Shown here piece by piece: positions 51,665-62,357 of a stretch of 64,000 bases of DNA (position 1 is its first letter; every line of letters starts with the position of its first letter). The position numbers and the translations under genes are program-made. The stretch is taken from positions 4,745,731-4,809,730 of the forward strand of contig OX438758.1 of the NCBI GenBank assembly GCA_949316235.1. The letters are read 5' to 3'. This DNA is from Oegoconia quadripuncta. Its lineage: Eukaryota; Arthropoda; Insecta; Lepidoptera; Autostichidae. The notes under the pieces were generated by a model. That model saw only the letters and a list, made by a program, of their open reading frames with translations. It was not told the DNA's origin and did no database searches.

Positions 51665-54396
51665 TTAAATCAAGATTATGGGGATGGGAGAGAGAGGTTT
51701 TAGGAATTGTACATGGATAATCTTCTTTCTTGATGGTTTATGAATATCCTGAATTTCATAACAAACTGTTCCAACTTTTCTTATAATCTTGTAAGGTCCT
51801 TTATACCTGGGTGTTAATTTTGAGTTTGTAGGCTTATACCATTCATATAAAACATTCTGTCCTTCCTGAAAATTATGCTGTATTCGTCTAAGATCGAATC
51901 TCTTTTTGTTATATAAATGTACATCTTCTGTAATTAAATCTAATTGGTTATATAAATGTCTTGCTTCTGTAATTAAATCTAATTGGTTGGTGCGTTCCAA
52001 ATCTTCAAATATTGTTCCAAAATGTATTTCATTGGGTGGGATTCTTGGCTCATATCCAAATAATAAATAAAATGGTGAATATCCTGTCGATTTTTGTTTT
52101 GACATATTGATAGCTAAACTTGCTTTTTGTAGTAATTTATCCCAATCTTTTTTATGTGTTAAGGCATATTTTGTTAATGTGGAAACAATTGTTGCATTGG
52201 ATCTCTCAACTAATCCGTTACTAGATGGTGTATAAGGCGTAGTGGGCATATGTTCAATTCCATATTTTCTGAAAAATTTCTGTGTTAACTGACTTGTAAA
52301 ACATGGTGCTGAATCTGTAATATACGTTAGAGGTGGACCATACATAATATCATTTTCAATTGTGTCAATAATACTTTGTGCAGAGAGTGAACAGGTTGGT
52401 TTCGCAATGATGAATCGTGTGGCATGGTCTATGTGGACAAAGATGTAGGTATTACCTGACTCTGTTTGTGGTAATGCTACAATGTGATCAGATGATATGA
52501 CTTGCATCGGAGTTTGAGGTATTGGTCTTGGTCTCATCTCGCCATATGCTAACATTGTACCTCGATTTACTTGTGCACACACAATACATGCTGTTGTATA
52601 GGCTTTTACGTCTTGTCTTAAACTTTTCCACCAATAGTTACTGCTGATTTTGTGTAGCGTTGTATTAAATTCCAAATGTCCATTTTCATCATGAGCGATT
52701 TTTAAAATATAGGAACGGAGACTTTGAGGTACCACAATTTTTTCCTTGTTACATAAGTCTTCTTTGTTGACATGTACCAAAATTCCTTGAGATAATTTAA
52801 ATGATTCATTTATTTGTTTCAGGTGTTGTGTTACTGGTTGTTTACTTAGCTTTGCACATACTTGTTGTATGAAAGGGTCTTTACTCTGAGCTAACTGTAA
52901 TTTTTCTGAGTTACTGCTTACTATCATCATACAGACTTCATTTAAAGGATATCGTGATAAGTGATCTGCTATTACATTTTGTTTTCCTGGTCTATGTACT
53001 GGAACGAAATCAATATCTTGCAAATTTTCTGTTCATTTTCGCCTTGTTTATTATATGTATAAGCTGTCGAAAAACTGTCTGTAATCAAGGTGAACTTTAT
53101 GCCTAATAAATATATTCTGAACTTGCATACTATTGCCCAATATACTGCTGTAACTTCTAATTCATTGATATGGTAACGTGTTTCGGTATCTTTTAGGCAT
53201 CTACTGGCGTATTCAATGACTTTTTTCTCACCATTCTGTATTTGTAATAAGCATGCCCCTAGGCCTTGGTAACTACTGTCAGATTCAACTATCGTTTCGC
53301 TAATGTCGAAATTTGCCAAAATTGGTGCTGACGTTACTAATTGTTTCAGTAATAAAAATGAATCTTGTTGTTTATCAGTAAGTTGAACTTGTTTCTTTTT
53401 GTTACTTTCTTTTGTCTCACTATTTTGAGACTTGTCCTTTTTTAATAAATCTTGTAATGGTTTTGTAATACTGGAATAATCTTTTATACATTTTCTGAAT
53501 GTTCCTGTGAATCCTAAAAATGAACTAACTTCTGAGATAGTGCGTAATGTTTGGTATTGTTCAATGGCAGCTGTTCGTTTTGGATCTGTACGTTCTTCTT
53601 TGTAGCCTACTATTTTGCCAAATAATGGAATTTCTGTGTCTATAAAAATTAATTTTTCTTTGTTCAATTTTAAATTTTTTTGTAGTGATTTGCAATACTT
53701 TTTCTAAAATTTCCAAAAATTTTTCAATACTATTTGCTCCTCCGGAAATATCATCGAAATATGCCCGTACTCCTTCTTTATATAAACCACCATACGTTGC
53801 TTTGATAACTTTGGACATAATTGAAGGACCTCCTGCTAATCCGAACATGACACGCATAAATTCTATATGGTAATCTTGTGTTACAACAGCTGTTTTAAAT
53901 ATATCTTGTTCTTTGACACAAATATTATGATAGGCATGATAAATGTCCAATTTAAACTTGTAACCAAACTGTGAAATTGAAGTTAGTATATCTTCCATAC
54001 GTTCTATAGGCTGTGTATCTAATATTGTAATAGGATTGATTGTTTTGGAATAGTCCACAACTGGTCTGTACGGAGTTGTCTCATGGAACGGTTGCTGTAC
54101 TAAAAACATTGGAGCGGCACATATGGAGAATTTGACAATCTAGTTATCTCTTGATCTAACCATTTTTCTACAGTTTCTTTTAAATATAATCTTTCAGGTT
54201 CTGGTAGGCGATACGGTTTACAGCTGATAGGCTTTTCATGTTTTAACGGTATTTCTAGTTCCAAATCTGGAAATTTTCCTATGTCATTTTCATCTGTTTT
54301 AAAAACATTATTATATTTTGAAACTAACTGAAGTACTTTACTTCTGTCATCGGGTGAAACAGTTGAAGTTGAACAGTCATAGTCATTATTTACCAT
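51665..54396 (-). pseudogene. gypsy pol: RT, RNase H and integrase in three or four frames
   Basis: 54396-54100: DIGKFPDLELEIPLKHEKPI and PYRLPEPERLYLKETVEKWL (RT entry). 54109-53561: RT with YRPVVDYSKTINPIT, IEFMRVMFGLAGGPS and GVRAYFDDISGG (YFDD box). 53667-52972: RSEVSSFLGFTGTFR-type thumb, ANFDISETIVESDSSYQG and RNase H. 53023-51665: integrase with HDENGHLEF and CIVCAQ (zinc region), FVHIDHATRFI (Asp), YITDSAPCFTS (Asp), SSNGLVERSNATI (Glu), and C-terminal PRYKGPYKIIRKVG. The breaks at about 54105, 53600 and 53000 make it inactive. Confidence 0.83.
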
Positions 54397-54528
54397 ACAA
54401 CATGATATAGAATTATCCTCTTTAGTTATACATGGAAACTACTCTGTATGTGTAGGGGTCATAATGCATATTTTGCCATCTGGTTCGTGTATAATACGTG
54501 TATATACAGACAATTGCCAATCTTTGCC

Positions 54529-54780
54529 TTATATCATTGGTACCGGTAAGTTTTCACATATAGCGATTTGTGGCATAACATAGTCTATTTCTCCTACTTG
54601 TAATCTTGAAGAAAACCATCCTATGGGTGTGAAAAAGTTTCCTGCGACTTTATAGTTTCCTTTTTGCCATTTATATACTTGTATATCCTGTGATAATATG
54701 CTTTTGTCAACAATTGTTATCATTGAGCCTGAGTCTGGTAGTGCATCAATATGTATGGAACTATTTAATGTAACTGGAAT
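54529..54780 (-). pseudogene. gypsy aspartic protease remnant
   Basis: The minus strand reads IDALPDSGSMITIVDKSIL, with DSG as the protease active-site triplet, followed by KGNYKVAGNFFTPIGWF and QIAICENLPVPMI. It sits between Gag and RT as expected. A stop separates it from RT at 54530. Confidence 0.65.
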
Positions 54781-54939
54781 TAATGTAACTCTAGGTAACT
54801 CATTCTGAATACAACTGACCTGATCAATATGGTACTTATTTTGATCTATTGTCTTGTTTGTGCCTGATTGGGAATTTTGATAATTGATTTTGCTATTGAC
54901 ACCACTAAGAACATTTTTCTGTGGAAACTTCTGTGTGTT

Positions 54940-56074
54940 TGTGGTAGAATTTAATGGACAATTATATGAGATGTGACCTTTGCCTTTACAACGATAGCAT
55001 GTTTGCTCTTCTTCTTTGTCTTTTTGTGGATTAAATTTTGGAATAAAGTTACTGTGTTTCTGTGGTCCAGTTTGTTGTTGTGACGTAAGAATAAGAATAA
55101 GAAAACTTTATTTGATCCATTTAGCGACACTTAAAAAATACATTTGATTGTTACCTATGTACTTTGTTGCCTGGTTTTATAAACAAGTCCCTTGGTTGCA
55201 CCTTGCGTATGTTATCCAAAGCTGTAGCGTGAGTCAACAATTCTTCAACATTTCTACAACAGTGAGTTGTCATCGGTATAGACCATTGATGTTCTGAAAT
55301 ACCTTCTAAAATAAGTGAAACCTTATCTGCATCTGAAATTGTAGTCGGAGAACGTTCAAACATTGAATTTTTACTGTAAATGTACTGTGTAATGCTTTCT
55401 GTAGGTCTTATCATTCTTTTAGCCTGATACGATATGAACTCGGCAAATGATAATTTAATATTAAACCTTTCACAGACTTTAGCTTTCCATTCTGACCATG
55501 TTATAACGTTTTTACCTATAGCCCTATGCCAATCACTTGCTTGACCTCTAAGCCTCATGGACGCATTAACAAGAGTCAAATTGTCCGACCAGTTTGCCAA
55601 ACTTGCCACTCTCTCTACTTGTCTTATCCACTCTGAAGCATTCTCGGTCTTATTGCCACCAAAAAGAGGAATCGCTTGACTTGTGTCCGCTGTGGAAAAC
55701 ACTTGAAAGGTTGGTTGTGGCGGGCTATCAATGTGTTTAATAAGTTCAGACTGAGTTTGCAAAATTTGAGCCAAAATATCATCGCTAGAAATGGATGCCG
55801 ACGTACCTGTGTTCTGTGATTTTACCTGATCCTTTTTTAGTTCATCTATTTGAGCCTTCAATGATTGCATTTCCAGTAATTCTGACATTCTTCGAGTCTT
55901 TTCCGTCTTATAGGTTTCCAACATGCCATTGTTAATTTTCGTAACATTGTCCTGAATTAACCTTGATATTAGTTCTTGTTTTACACCTGAAATTGGTAAA
56001 AATCTAGACCGCAGTTCTTCCTTGATATGTTGGACCGTGTAGTTATCGTAATCCTCGGGATTTGTGGATTCCAT
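54940..56074 (-). pseudogene. gypsy Gag with N-terminal SAP domain
   Basis: From ATG 56074: MESTNPEDYDNYTVQHIKEE, then a SAP-type helix-loop-helix (ELRSRFLPISGVKQELISRL, residues ~15-45), a coiled-coil-prone segment (KTRRMSELLEMQSLKAQIDE) and a capsid-like region with FGGNKTENASEWIRQVERVA and TWSEWKAKVCERFN. At about 55150 a ~75-bp LINE-tail-like insertion interrupts it. The nucleic-acid-binding knuckle CYRCKGKGHISYNC follows at about 55005-54965. SAP domains bind DNA. Their presence in this Gag is visible in the sequence; the function is inferred. Confidence 0.7.
55079..55153 (-). repeat. Small LINE 3'-tail insertion in gag
   Basis: On the minus strand a ~70-base piece ends ...AATAAAGTTTTCTTATTCTTATTCTTA, i.e. 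a poly(A)-signal-like word plus a short TTCTTA repeat tail, between the capsid and zinc-knuckle parts of Gag. It has stop codons and breaks the frame. Confidence 0.6.
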
Positions 56075-56337
56075 GTCGTAAGTCGATACGTGTTACAAAG
56101 TGCGTGGCTGAAAGAAATTTTAATCTGTTTCGATCGGCTTTTTGCGTGGACGTACGCGTATAACTTTTGTAAATCAGGTTAAACACTAATTTACAGTTTT
56201 TACTATTTATTTATGAAAATGATACGTATTTTCACTGAATAAATATTTTTTTTTGCCGAAGCGCCATGTAAGGTTTAACTAAAACTCCAGGCGGCCATTT
56301 CAAACTACATCTCTCATTCTATCTCTTTCACACGACT

Positions 56338-56753
56338 TTTTTTTTTTTTTTGGCAGGAACGTTTGCTGATAGTCGCGGGACTTTTTCAGCTTCACCGGGC
56401 GGGTGGGCGAGCGCGGGAGCACACTGTCTGTGTGCAACAGCACGAGATGAAAGTTTGCAACCGACGCCTAAGGGTGCCCACGGGGGCTCGAACCTCGGCT
56501 TAGGGCGTTGCAGTGGGGAATTTAACCTAACAGACTACCATCGCTTCGCAATGTGTATAGTCGGAGAGAAGAAGCGACGCAAGAAACTCTCCGACACACA
56601 ATTTGGAAAAAGAGACTTGTAAAGTAATGATGATGTGTTGTGTGTTAGTGGACTAATAGCCAAAACGACTAGTGTCGACCGTGTAGCGCGTATAGTGAGG
56701 CGGTGTAACGCGTAACTGCCCTCGCCGGCGAGTGCAGTATATCGGAGATGTTA
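56338..56753 (-). mobile_element. Poly(A) retroposon inside the 5' LTR, 11-bp TSD
   Basis: TTCACACGACT stands at 56327-56337 and 56754-56764. The left end is a T-run (poly(A) on the minus strand). Inside, on the minus strand, GAGGTTCGAGCCCCCG is a B-box-like motif and CTTGCGTCGCTTCTTCTCTC is part of a 3' body. It is therefore a SINE or short LINE copy. It post-dates the gypsy element. Confidence 0.8.
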
Positions 56754-56789
56754 TTCACACGACTCTGTTCCATTCACCTTACATACCTA

Positions 56790-56862
56790 TGCCCCTGGCG
56801 GGATTCGAACCCGCCAACCAACTTCGCCAATCGGTCGTCATTGCGTAATGAGAATATCACTA
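56790..56862 (-). repeat. tRNA-like SINE piece
   Basis: The minus strand contains GTTGGTTGGCGGGTTCGAAT then CCCGCCAGGGGC, a good B-box and acceptor-like end. No matching A-box half or cloverleaf was found. It sits directly outside the gypsy target duplication. Confidence 0.5.
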
Positions 56863-56863
56863 A

Positions 56864-57067
56864 CTAGCTTTCCGCCCCGCGGTTTCACCCGCGGACATAT
56901 ATCTTACGGAACCCTATTTTTTTTCAAAATAAAATTTAGCCTATGTTACTAGTGGATAATGTGGCTTTCGAATGGTGAAAGAATTTTTAAAAACGGTCCA
57001 GTAATTTTTGAGCCTATTCATTACAAACAAACAAACAAAGTTTTCCTCTTTATAATATTAGTATAGA
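56864..57067 (-). mobile_element. Non-autonomous Helitron, inverted relative of 50.4 kb
   Basis: On the minus strand it starts TCTATACTAATATTATAAAG and ends with a hairpin (ccgcgggtgaaaccgcgg) then GGCGGAAAGCTAG. Only the ends and a middle block are shared with 50409-50620, so the two are related but not recent duplicates. Confidence 0.72.
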
Positions 57068-57123
57068 TGAAGTAATGACTGAGTGAAATAAATTGGCCTA
57101 TTATATAAAATATGTACTTCTTA

Positions 57124-57990
57124 TTACAATATGTGTTTCATACCATCTCTGGGCATAACACGGCTCCTCCTTATTGGCAATGCAGTTGCAGGCGGTATGG
57201 CATAGGCATGATCCGCATAATCCAGTGCCGGTAGTATCTCAACCTCAACCTCTATCGGAGCCGGAGGGAGGTCAATAATTGGTGTCAGTGAGGGTGCTGT
57301 TATGGTTGGCTACAAAAAATTAACAACAATAAATTAGTGCTGTGCATGCATAGTTAAGTTTTCACACAAAAAATTATACCAAATATTCAAATTATCTTAT
57401 ACCTACCTCGGTACATACAATATCGTCCATTCCGTATATGGCTACAGGACCCATCACTGACAGTACTTTGTCCTCAACCTCCGACATGTCTTTGGTTTTT
57501 GGGGGACCATTTCCCGTACTACCGGCACCATAGCCCCGGTATTCATTACGATTGTGGGTTGCCTTTTTTTTAACATTATTACGTAAATCACGCCAAGCCT
57601 AAAATGATTGAACAACATAAATTAGTCAATTTTTTTCATGACCTTCTTTTCATATCCTAAGAGAAATGACATGTGACAATATCTTAATAATTGATTTAAG
57701 TACTACAAAATATAGACACTCAATTTACATGAAATTTTGCTCCTCCTAAGGACAGCTACAAATAAATGAACTATTTATACCTGTTTCCACTTTGCCACAC
57801 TCTTAATTGGCCCTCCAAGGGAGTTTAATTTGGTGGCGAGATCACGCCATGATGCCTCCAAATTAACCCTTCCTTGGAGTGTTTGGCTGATCCCAGAAGC
57901 CATGTTGGGATGGCTCTGCATATATTCAGCCAAACACGTTAGTTGGGCTGTGCTGGATTTACTTCGGATCTTGGCAGAACTAGCTTCCAT
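57124..57990 (-). CDS. Myb/SANT-like DNA-binding protein of the clade-2 Harbinger (three exons)
   Basis: Exon 1 57990-57781 (MEASSAKIRSKSSTAQLTCL...) ends CAG|GTATAA. Exon 2 57598-57417 starts after TTTTAG and reads AWRDLRNNVKKKATHNRNEY. Exon 3 57309-57124 reads PTITAPSLTPIIDLPPAPIE and ends at TAA. The join gives SVAKWKQAWRDLRNNVKKKA, the end of a Myb_DNA-bind_5-type trihelix domain spanning residues ~10-85. The C-terminus is Pro/Glu-rich. All frames are open. It probably binds the element ends together with the transposase at 47.8-49.1 kb. Confidence 0.75.
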
Positions 57991-58920
57991 TGTGTCTGGA
58001 AACGAAAGAGTTGATAAATAATATATAGTTACTTACAACGATAGTCAGAAAATGCTTCACAAAACAACTTGAAAACAAGATCAAAAACTAAAATAAATAA
58101 GCCGTCGTTATATGCGTATGTAATCAATTATTATTATTTATTGTTCCTCGGAGGAAAATACTTCTCTTGCTTGCCTCGAGCGCACGGGAAACAACAAACA
58201 CCAAACAAATGTATCTTCTTCTATTTCGTTTGTGATGAAACAAATGTCTAAAAATATAACCTCAAAACCGCCCGGTTTATAGTACTCTATGCTCAAAACG
58301 AAGAAAACAAGCCTAAACGTGCCGACTTGGAACACGTTAATTTGACAGTTCCAAAACACGCTCGTAACACACATCCTCATGTCAAGATGTTTGACGTTGG
58401 CATAGCGAATACTATTCCACGCGAATTCCACGAAGTTGTCTTGTCGTGACCGTGTTACGTGCTTATGTGGTCATAGCGAATAAGGCCCCAGGCCTAGAAC
58501 TTGTCATTCCGCTGTTTGTTGTGACTGGAAGAAAGGAGCGAGATTTTAAATTGTTTTATGGAAATAAACGGAGATATAAAATACAATAAAAGTGAAAATG
58601 AGTGAAAAAAAGGTTTGTTTTCATGTTTTTGTTATTTTATGTATAATTTATATCAAAACACTGTGAATAAATTTCTCAAAATTATGTGATGGAAATTTAC
58701 ATCACTATGCAGTAACTTCACTTGTAATGTATGGCAAACATTTTTTTGTAAATGTTTATTTTATGTTGTTTTTTAGGGAAACTTGAATGAAAGAGATATT
58801 GAAGATTATCTTAGTAAGTTAGAAGGCGGTTGGCTCTCAGAAGATGGCCTTGATGACCAAGATTCCGATGATGAAAACCGCGATGCTGGTGAAGTTATAA
58901 GAGTGTTGCAGGAGGAGAAC

Positions 58921-58957
<37 letters not shown>

Positions 58958-59244
58958 TGGATGAAAGTGCTGACATTGATCCTCCTCTTGTAGAACCAGA
59001 AGATCAAGAACCCTCTCACCCATCAACTTCATCCAATTTTCAGTCTTCATCCAGTTTTCCATTTGACAAAAGAAGCTTGATTTGGAAAAAAGGAATCTGG
59101 TGTATGACACAGATAAAATTACTTTCTTGGGGAGTTCTACTGCTTCAGGTGGTCAATCACACCTAGAAACTCCATATCAATGTTTTAACCATTTTATCGC
59201 TGAAGATTTCATCAAAACATTAGTAGAGGAGACAAATTTATATA

Positions 59245-61615
59245 CAGGGTGTCCAGTAAATAGCACGACAAACGAAAAGGGAAGATAGATGAAAGGTTGA
59301 CCTACCAGACAAAAAAAAATGACCTTAGTAAAAGTGTCACCGTTTTCAAGATATTAATTTTTTATGTTTTTTTCTTAAAACTGCCGCTTTTTATTTGTTT
59401 GTTGTTGTTATGTGTAGAAATAACCAGATATTTTTCTTATTTTTTCTGTCAAATATTTTCAGATAGTTGCTGTACCATATTTAAATATCATTTTGTTAAA
59501 TACATGTAGGTAACCCTGAGAAAATAATTTTTTATTCCTAATTTTTTTTTTGAAAATTGTTTTAATTATGTTTGACCTTCAGCGGTGAGAAAAAAATGTA
59601 TTGGACTGCTGTTGCACATTCCCTTAAAAAATTACCTGTTTAGTAGGGATTTCAGAAAGGTAAAATAAAATACACCTTTATTTTTAAATAAAAAGATACA
59701 GCATTTTTTCTGCCAAAGTGGCAAATTTCGGTCAAAAGGTAATTGATGATTAATTTTTCTTTTTTTGCTTAGCAGCGTTACTTATTATTGAACTAGTCTA
59801 GGGGATTTAGATCCGGCGATCGAGCGGGCCACGCGATTGTACCCGATCGTCCGATCCATCGGCGGGGGTATCGCTCATTCAAATGAGCCCTTACTTGTAT
59901 GCCGTAGTGAGCAGGGCAGCCGTCATGTTGGAGCCACAATGTACGCCGCTGCTCTAGCGAGACATCTTCTAATAAAATTGGTAATTGATTCTCCAAGAAC
60001 TCTAAATAATTATTAGAGTTGAGAATTGGCGGCAGTTCAACGGGTCCCAGTATTTGGCCATTAAAAATTCCCGTCCACAAATTTATTTTATACTGGTACT
60101 GAGACCGATCTTCTCGCATTTCGTGTAGATTAGTTATCTGCCAACTGTGGAGGTTGTGAAGATTGAAGTAGCCATCCCGTTTGCATGCTGACTCATCGCT
60201 CCAAATTATTCTGTCAAAAAAATTTGGATCAGATTGATGCCTTTCTAACATTTCTCGGCAAAATCTAACTCTGGCCGGGTAATCCCTTGGTTGCAAACTT
60301 TGGACTCGCTGAATATGGTAAGGATGTAAATTATGACGTTGTAAGATTTTGTGAGCGGTGGATTTTGGTATCCCAGTACGCCTTTCAATCATTCGCACCG
60401 AAGTTGATGGATCTTCACTGTTGCAGGCCGTCCTGCGCCGCTACGTTGTCCAGGTATGCGTCCTTCGGAAATTGCTCTATGAGTTCGGTTAAACACTTCA
60501 TGGCCCGGATGATGGCGGTTGGGGTACCGCTCAGCATAAAGCCTTGCGGCAGCTCTGGCGTTGCAGCGGCTTTCACCATAAATCAGGTGCATATCCGCAT
60601 ATTCATGCGACGTGTACGTGTGAGGTTGATGCGCCATTGCCGAAGTTCACGCAAATCAACACAGTTCAACTTCACAAAATCCAATCGAAACAAATAAAAC
60701 AAAGTCCAAGAGAGCTCCAAATCGTTAGTGATATCACAATTATCAATACCCAAATCGTTAAGCAAATCAGAGTCCAAGTTGAAAGGCAAATAGTACGACA
60801 ACAAAACAACAGTGATATCAAAGAGAGATGTGCACAAGAGAGCGTCAAGGACAGTACTGATTGTGTAAGAAAGGGGGCGGGGCAAAGGCCAAGGATGCAT
60901 ACTTTAATTATCGTAAGAGCAAGACAGCAAACATCTTTACACACAGAAAAATAAGAGATGCTATTAGTCATTGTGTACCATTTTTCGAATTCCGATTTCC
61001 AAGGTCATGAAAAGGTTTGCCACTATTAGATGCACAGATAACAATTTCAAGGTTTTTTTAACAATTAAGCACTTCAGTGGTCAGTAAAAAGATGTAATTT
61101 TACTTTAAATTTGAATATTGGATTTAAGTGTGAACCAGACCCCTCGACGGAAAAAATGCTGTATCTTTTTATTTAAAAATAAAGGTGTATTTTATTTTAC
61201 CTTTCTGAAATCCCTACTAAACAGGTAAATTTTTAAGGGAATGTGCAGCAGCAGTCCAATACATTTTTTTCTCACCGCTGAAGGTCAAACTTCATTAAAC
61301 AATATTCAAAAAAAAAAATTAGGAATAAAAAATTATTTTCTCAGGGTTACCTACATGTATTTAACAAAATGATATTTAAATATGGTACAGCAACTATCTG
61401 AAAATATTTGACAGAAAAAATAAGAAAAATATCTGGTTATTTCTACACATAACAACAACAAACAGAGAAAAAGTGGCAGTTTTAAGAAAAAAAAATAAAA
61501 AATTTATATCTTGAAAACGGTGACACTTTTACTAAGGTTATTTATTTTTGTCTGGTAGGTCAACCTTTCATCTATCTTCCCTTTTCGTTTGTCGTGCTAT
61601 TTACTGGACACCCTG
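59245..61615 (-). mobile_element. DD41D mariner with ~466-bp inverted repeats, TA TSD
   Basis: The left end CAGGGTGTCCAGTAAATAGC and the right end GCTATTTACTGGACACCCTG are inverse complements. The match continues for about 466 bases (59245-59710 with 61150-61615) with few differences, which is unusually long for mariner. TA flanks both sides (59243-59244, 61616-61617). The transposase gene lies between the repeats on the minus strand. The insertion split the piggyBac gene. Confidence 0.93.
59793..60637 (-). pseudogene. DD41D mariner transposase, frameshifted, C-terminus cut
   Basis: From ATG 60637: MAHQPHTYTSHEYADMHLIY, RLYAERYPNRHHPGHEVFNR (N-terminal helix-turn-helix). A frameshift near 60390-60400 leads to RMIERRTGIPKSTAHKILQR (second HTH), FDRIIWSDESACKRDG (first Asp), LQHDGCPAHYGIQ (second Asp) and WPARSPDLNPLD, where a stop follows directly after the third Asp. 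Forty-one residues separate the last two Asp. The C-terminal ~50 residues are missing, so it is non-functional. Confidence 0.88.
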
Positions 61616-62357
61616 TATAATACAGAGTAATCCCAGTTCATCTATAACATTTACAGAATATGATTTGTATAAGTTCTTTGGTATATTATTATACATGTCA
61701 GTAATCAAATTTCCCAGCACAAGATCATACTGGTCGCCAAAGTTTGGATATGAGCCCATTTCTTCAACAATGCCACTGAACAAGTTTGAGAAAACAAAGT
61801 TATCATTACATTTTAATAACAATGATCTTCACAAACCTATAGGTCATCCAGAACATGACAGGCTTTATAAAATCCGCCCTGTTATCAAGCATCTCAATGA
61901 CAGGTTTGCCACAGTGCCAATGAATCAAAGACTTTCTGTGGGCGAACAGATGTGTTCTACCAAAATAGGGCATTTTTTAAAACAGTATCTGCCTAAGAAG
62001 CCCCATAAATGGGGCTTCAAATTATATGTACTCTGTGATTTGATGGGATATGCCCACAAGTTTGAGGTATATTCTGGACAAGAGAATACAGAGAAACTCC
62101 CAGATGAACCAGATCTTGGTGCAACAGGAAATGTTGTAGTTCGTTTGCTTCAAGGAGTGCCAAGAAAGCAAAACCACATCATATACTTTGATAATTTTTA
62201 TACCTCTTTGCCATTGGTAGTTTTTTTAGCTAAATCAGGAATTCACACAGTGGGAACTGTGCAACAAAACAGGATACCAAATAATAAACTTCAGAGAAGA
62301 AAAATTTCATTAAAAAATCTGTGCCCAGAGGTAGTTTTGAGGAAAGAGAATTCATAA

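Larger units (their letters stand above)
50733..56783 (-). mobile_element. Ty3/gypsy element with very short LTRs, TSD TACC
   Basis: LTRs at 50733-50863 and 56267-56783 begin TGTAAGG and end CCTTACA. TACC stands outside both (50729-50732, 56784-56787). On the minus strand the primer-binding site TGGCGCTTCGGC follows the 5' LTR and AAGGGGCA precedes the 3' LTR. Gag, protease, RT, RNase H and integrase lie in this order on the minus strand, with several frame breaks. Without a 416-bp insertion the 5' LTR is only about 90 bp; the 3' LTR is 131 bp because of a 41-base T-rich insertion. Confidence 0.85.
47459..58488 (+). mobile_element. Harbinger element of a second clade, TSD CAG, expanded to 11 kb
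   Basis: The left end GGCCCTTATTCGCTATGCCA and the right inverse GGGCCTTATTCGCTATGACC agree in all but two or three positions. CAG stands on both sides (47456-47458, 58489-58491). The transposase gene (+) lies at the left and the Myb/SANT-type gene (-) at the right, convergent and not interlocked. About 8 kb between them is later insertions: a 5S-SINE, two Helitrons, a short-LTR gypsy and a poly(A) retroposon. Confidence 0.82.
58598..62357 (+). pseudogene. piggyBac (PGBD-like) transposase split by a mariner
   Basis: A tiny exon 1 (MSEKK, 58598-58612) with donor GTTTGT precedes exon 2 at 58778 (NLNERDIEDYLSKLEGGWLS), followed by an acidic tract with a run of 12 Asp (GATn). A frameshift near 59085 leads to [21 protein letters not shown] and [13 protein letters not shown], cut by the mariner at 59243. 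It resumes at ~61625 with [20 protein letters not shown], then [11 protein letters not shown] in place of 'DE', [20 protein letters not shown] and [14 protein letters not shown] (second Asp). It stops at 62357 before the third Asp. The first-Asp position reads GEQ. Dead. Confidence 0.85.

Noticed and set aside
58921..58958. GAT run as an informative acidic domain
   Set aside because: It is a trinucleotide microsatellite inside a dead piggyBac gene; acidic N-terminal tracts are normal in this family.
60544..60954. 136-codon + strand open frame over the mariner
   Set aside because: It is antisense to the transposase N-terminus and upstream inverted-repeat region and resembles no protein.
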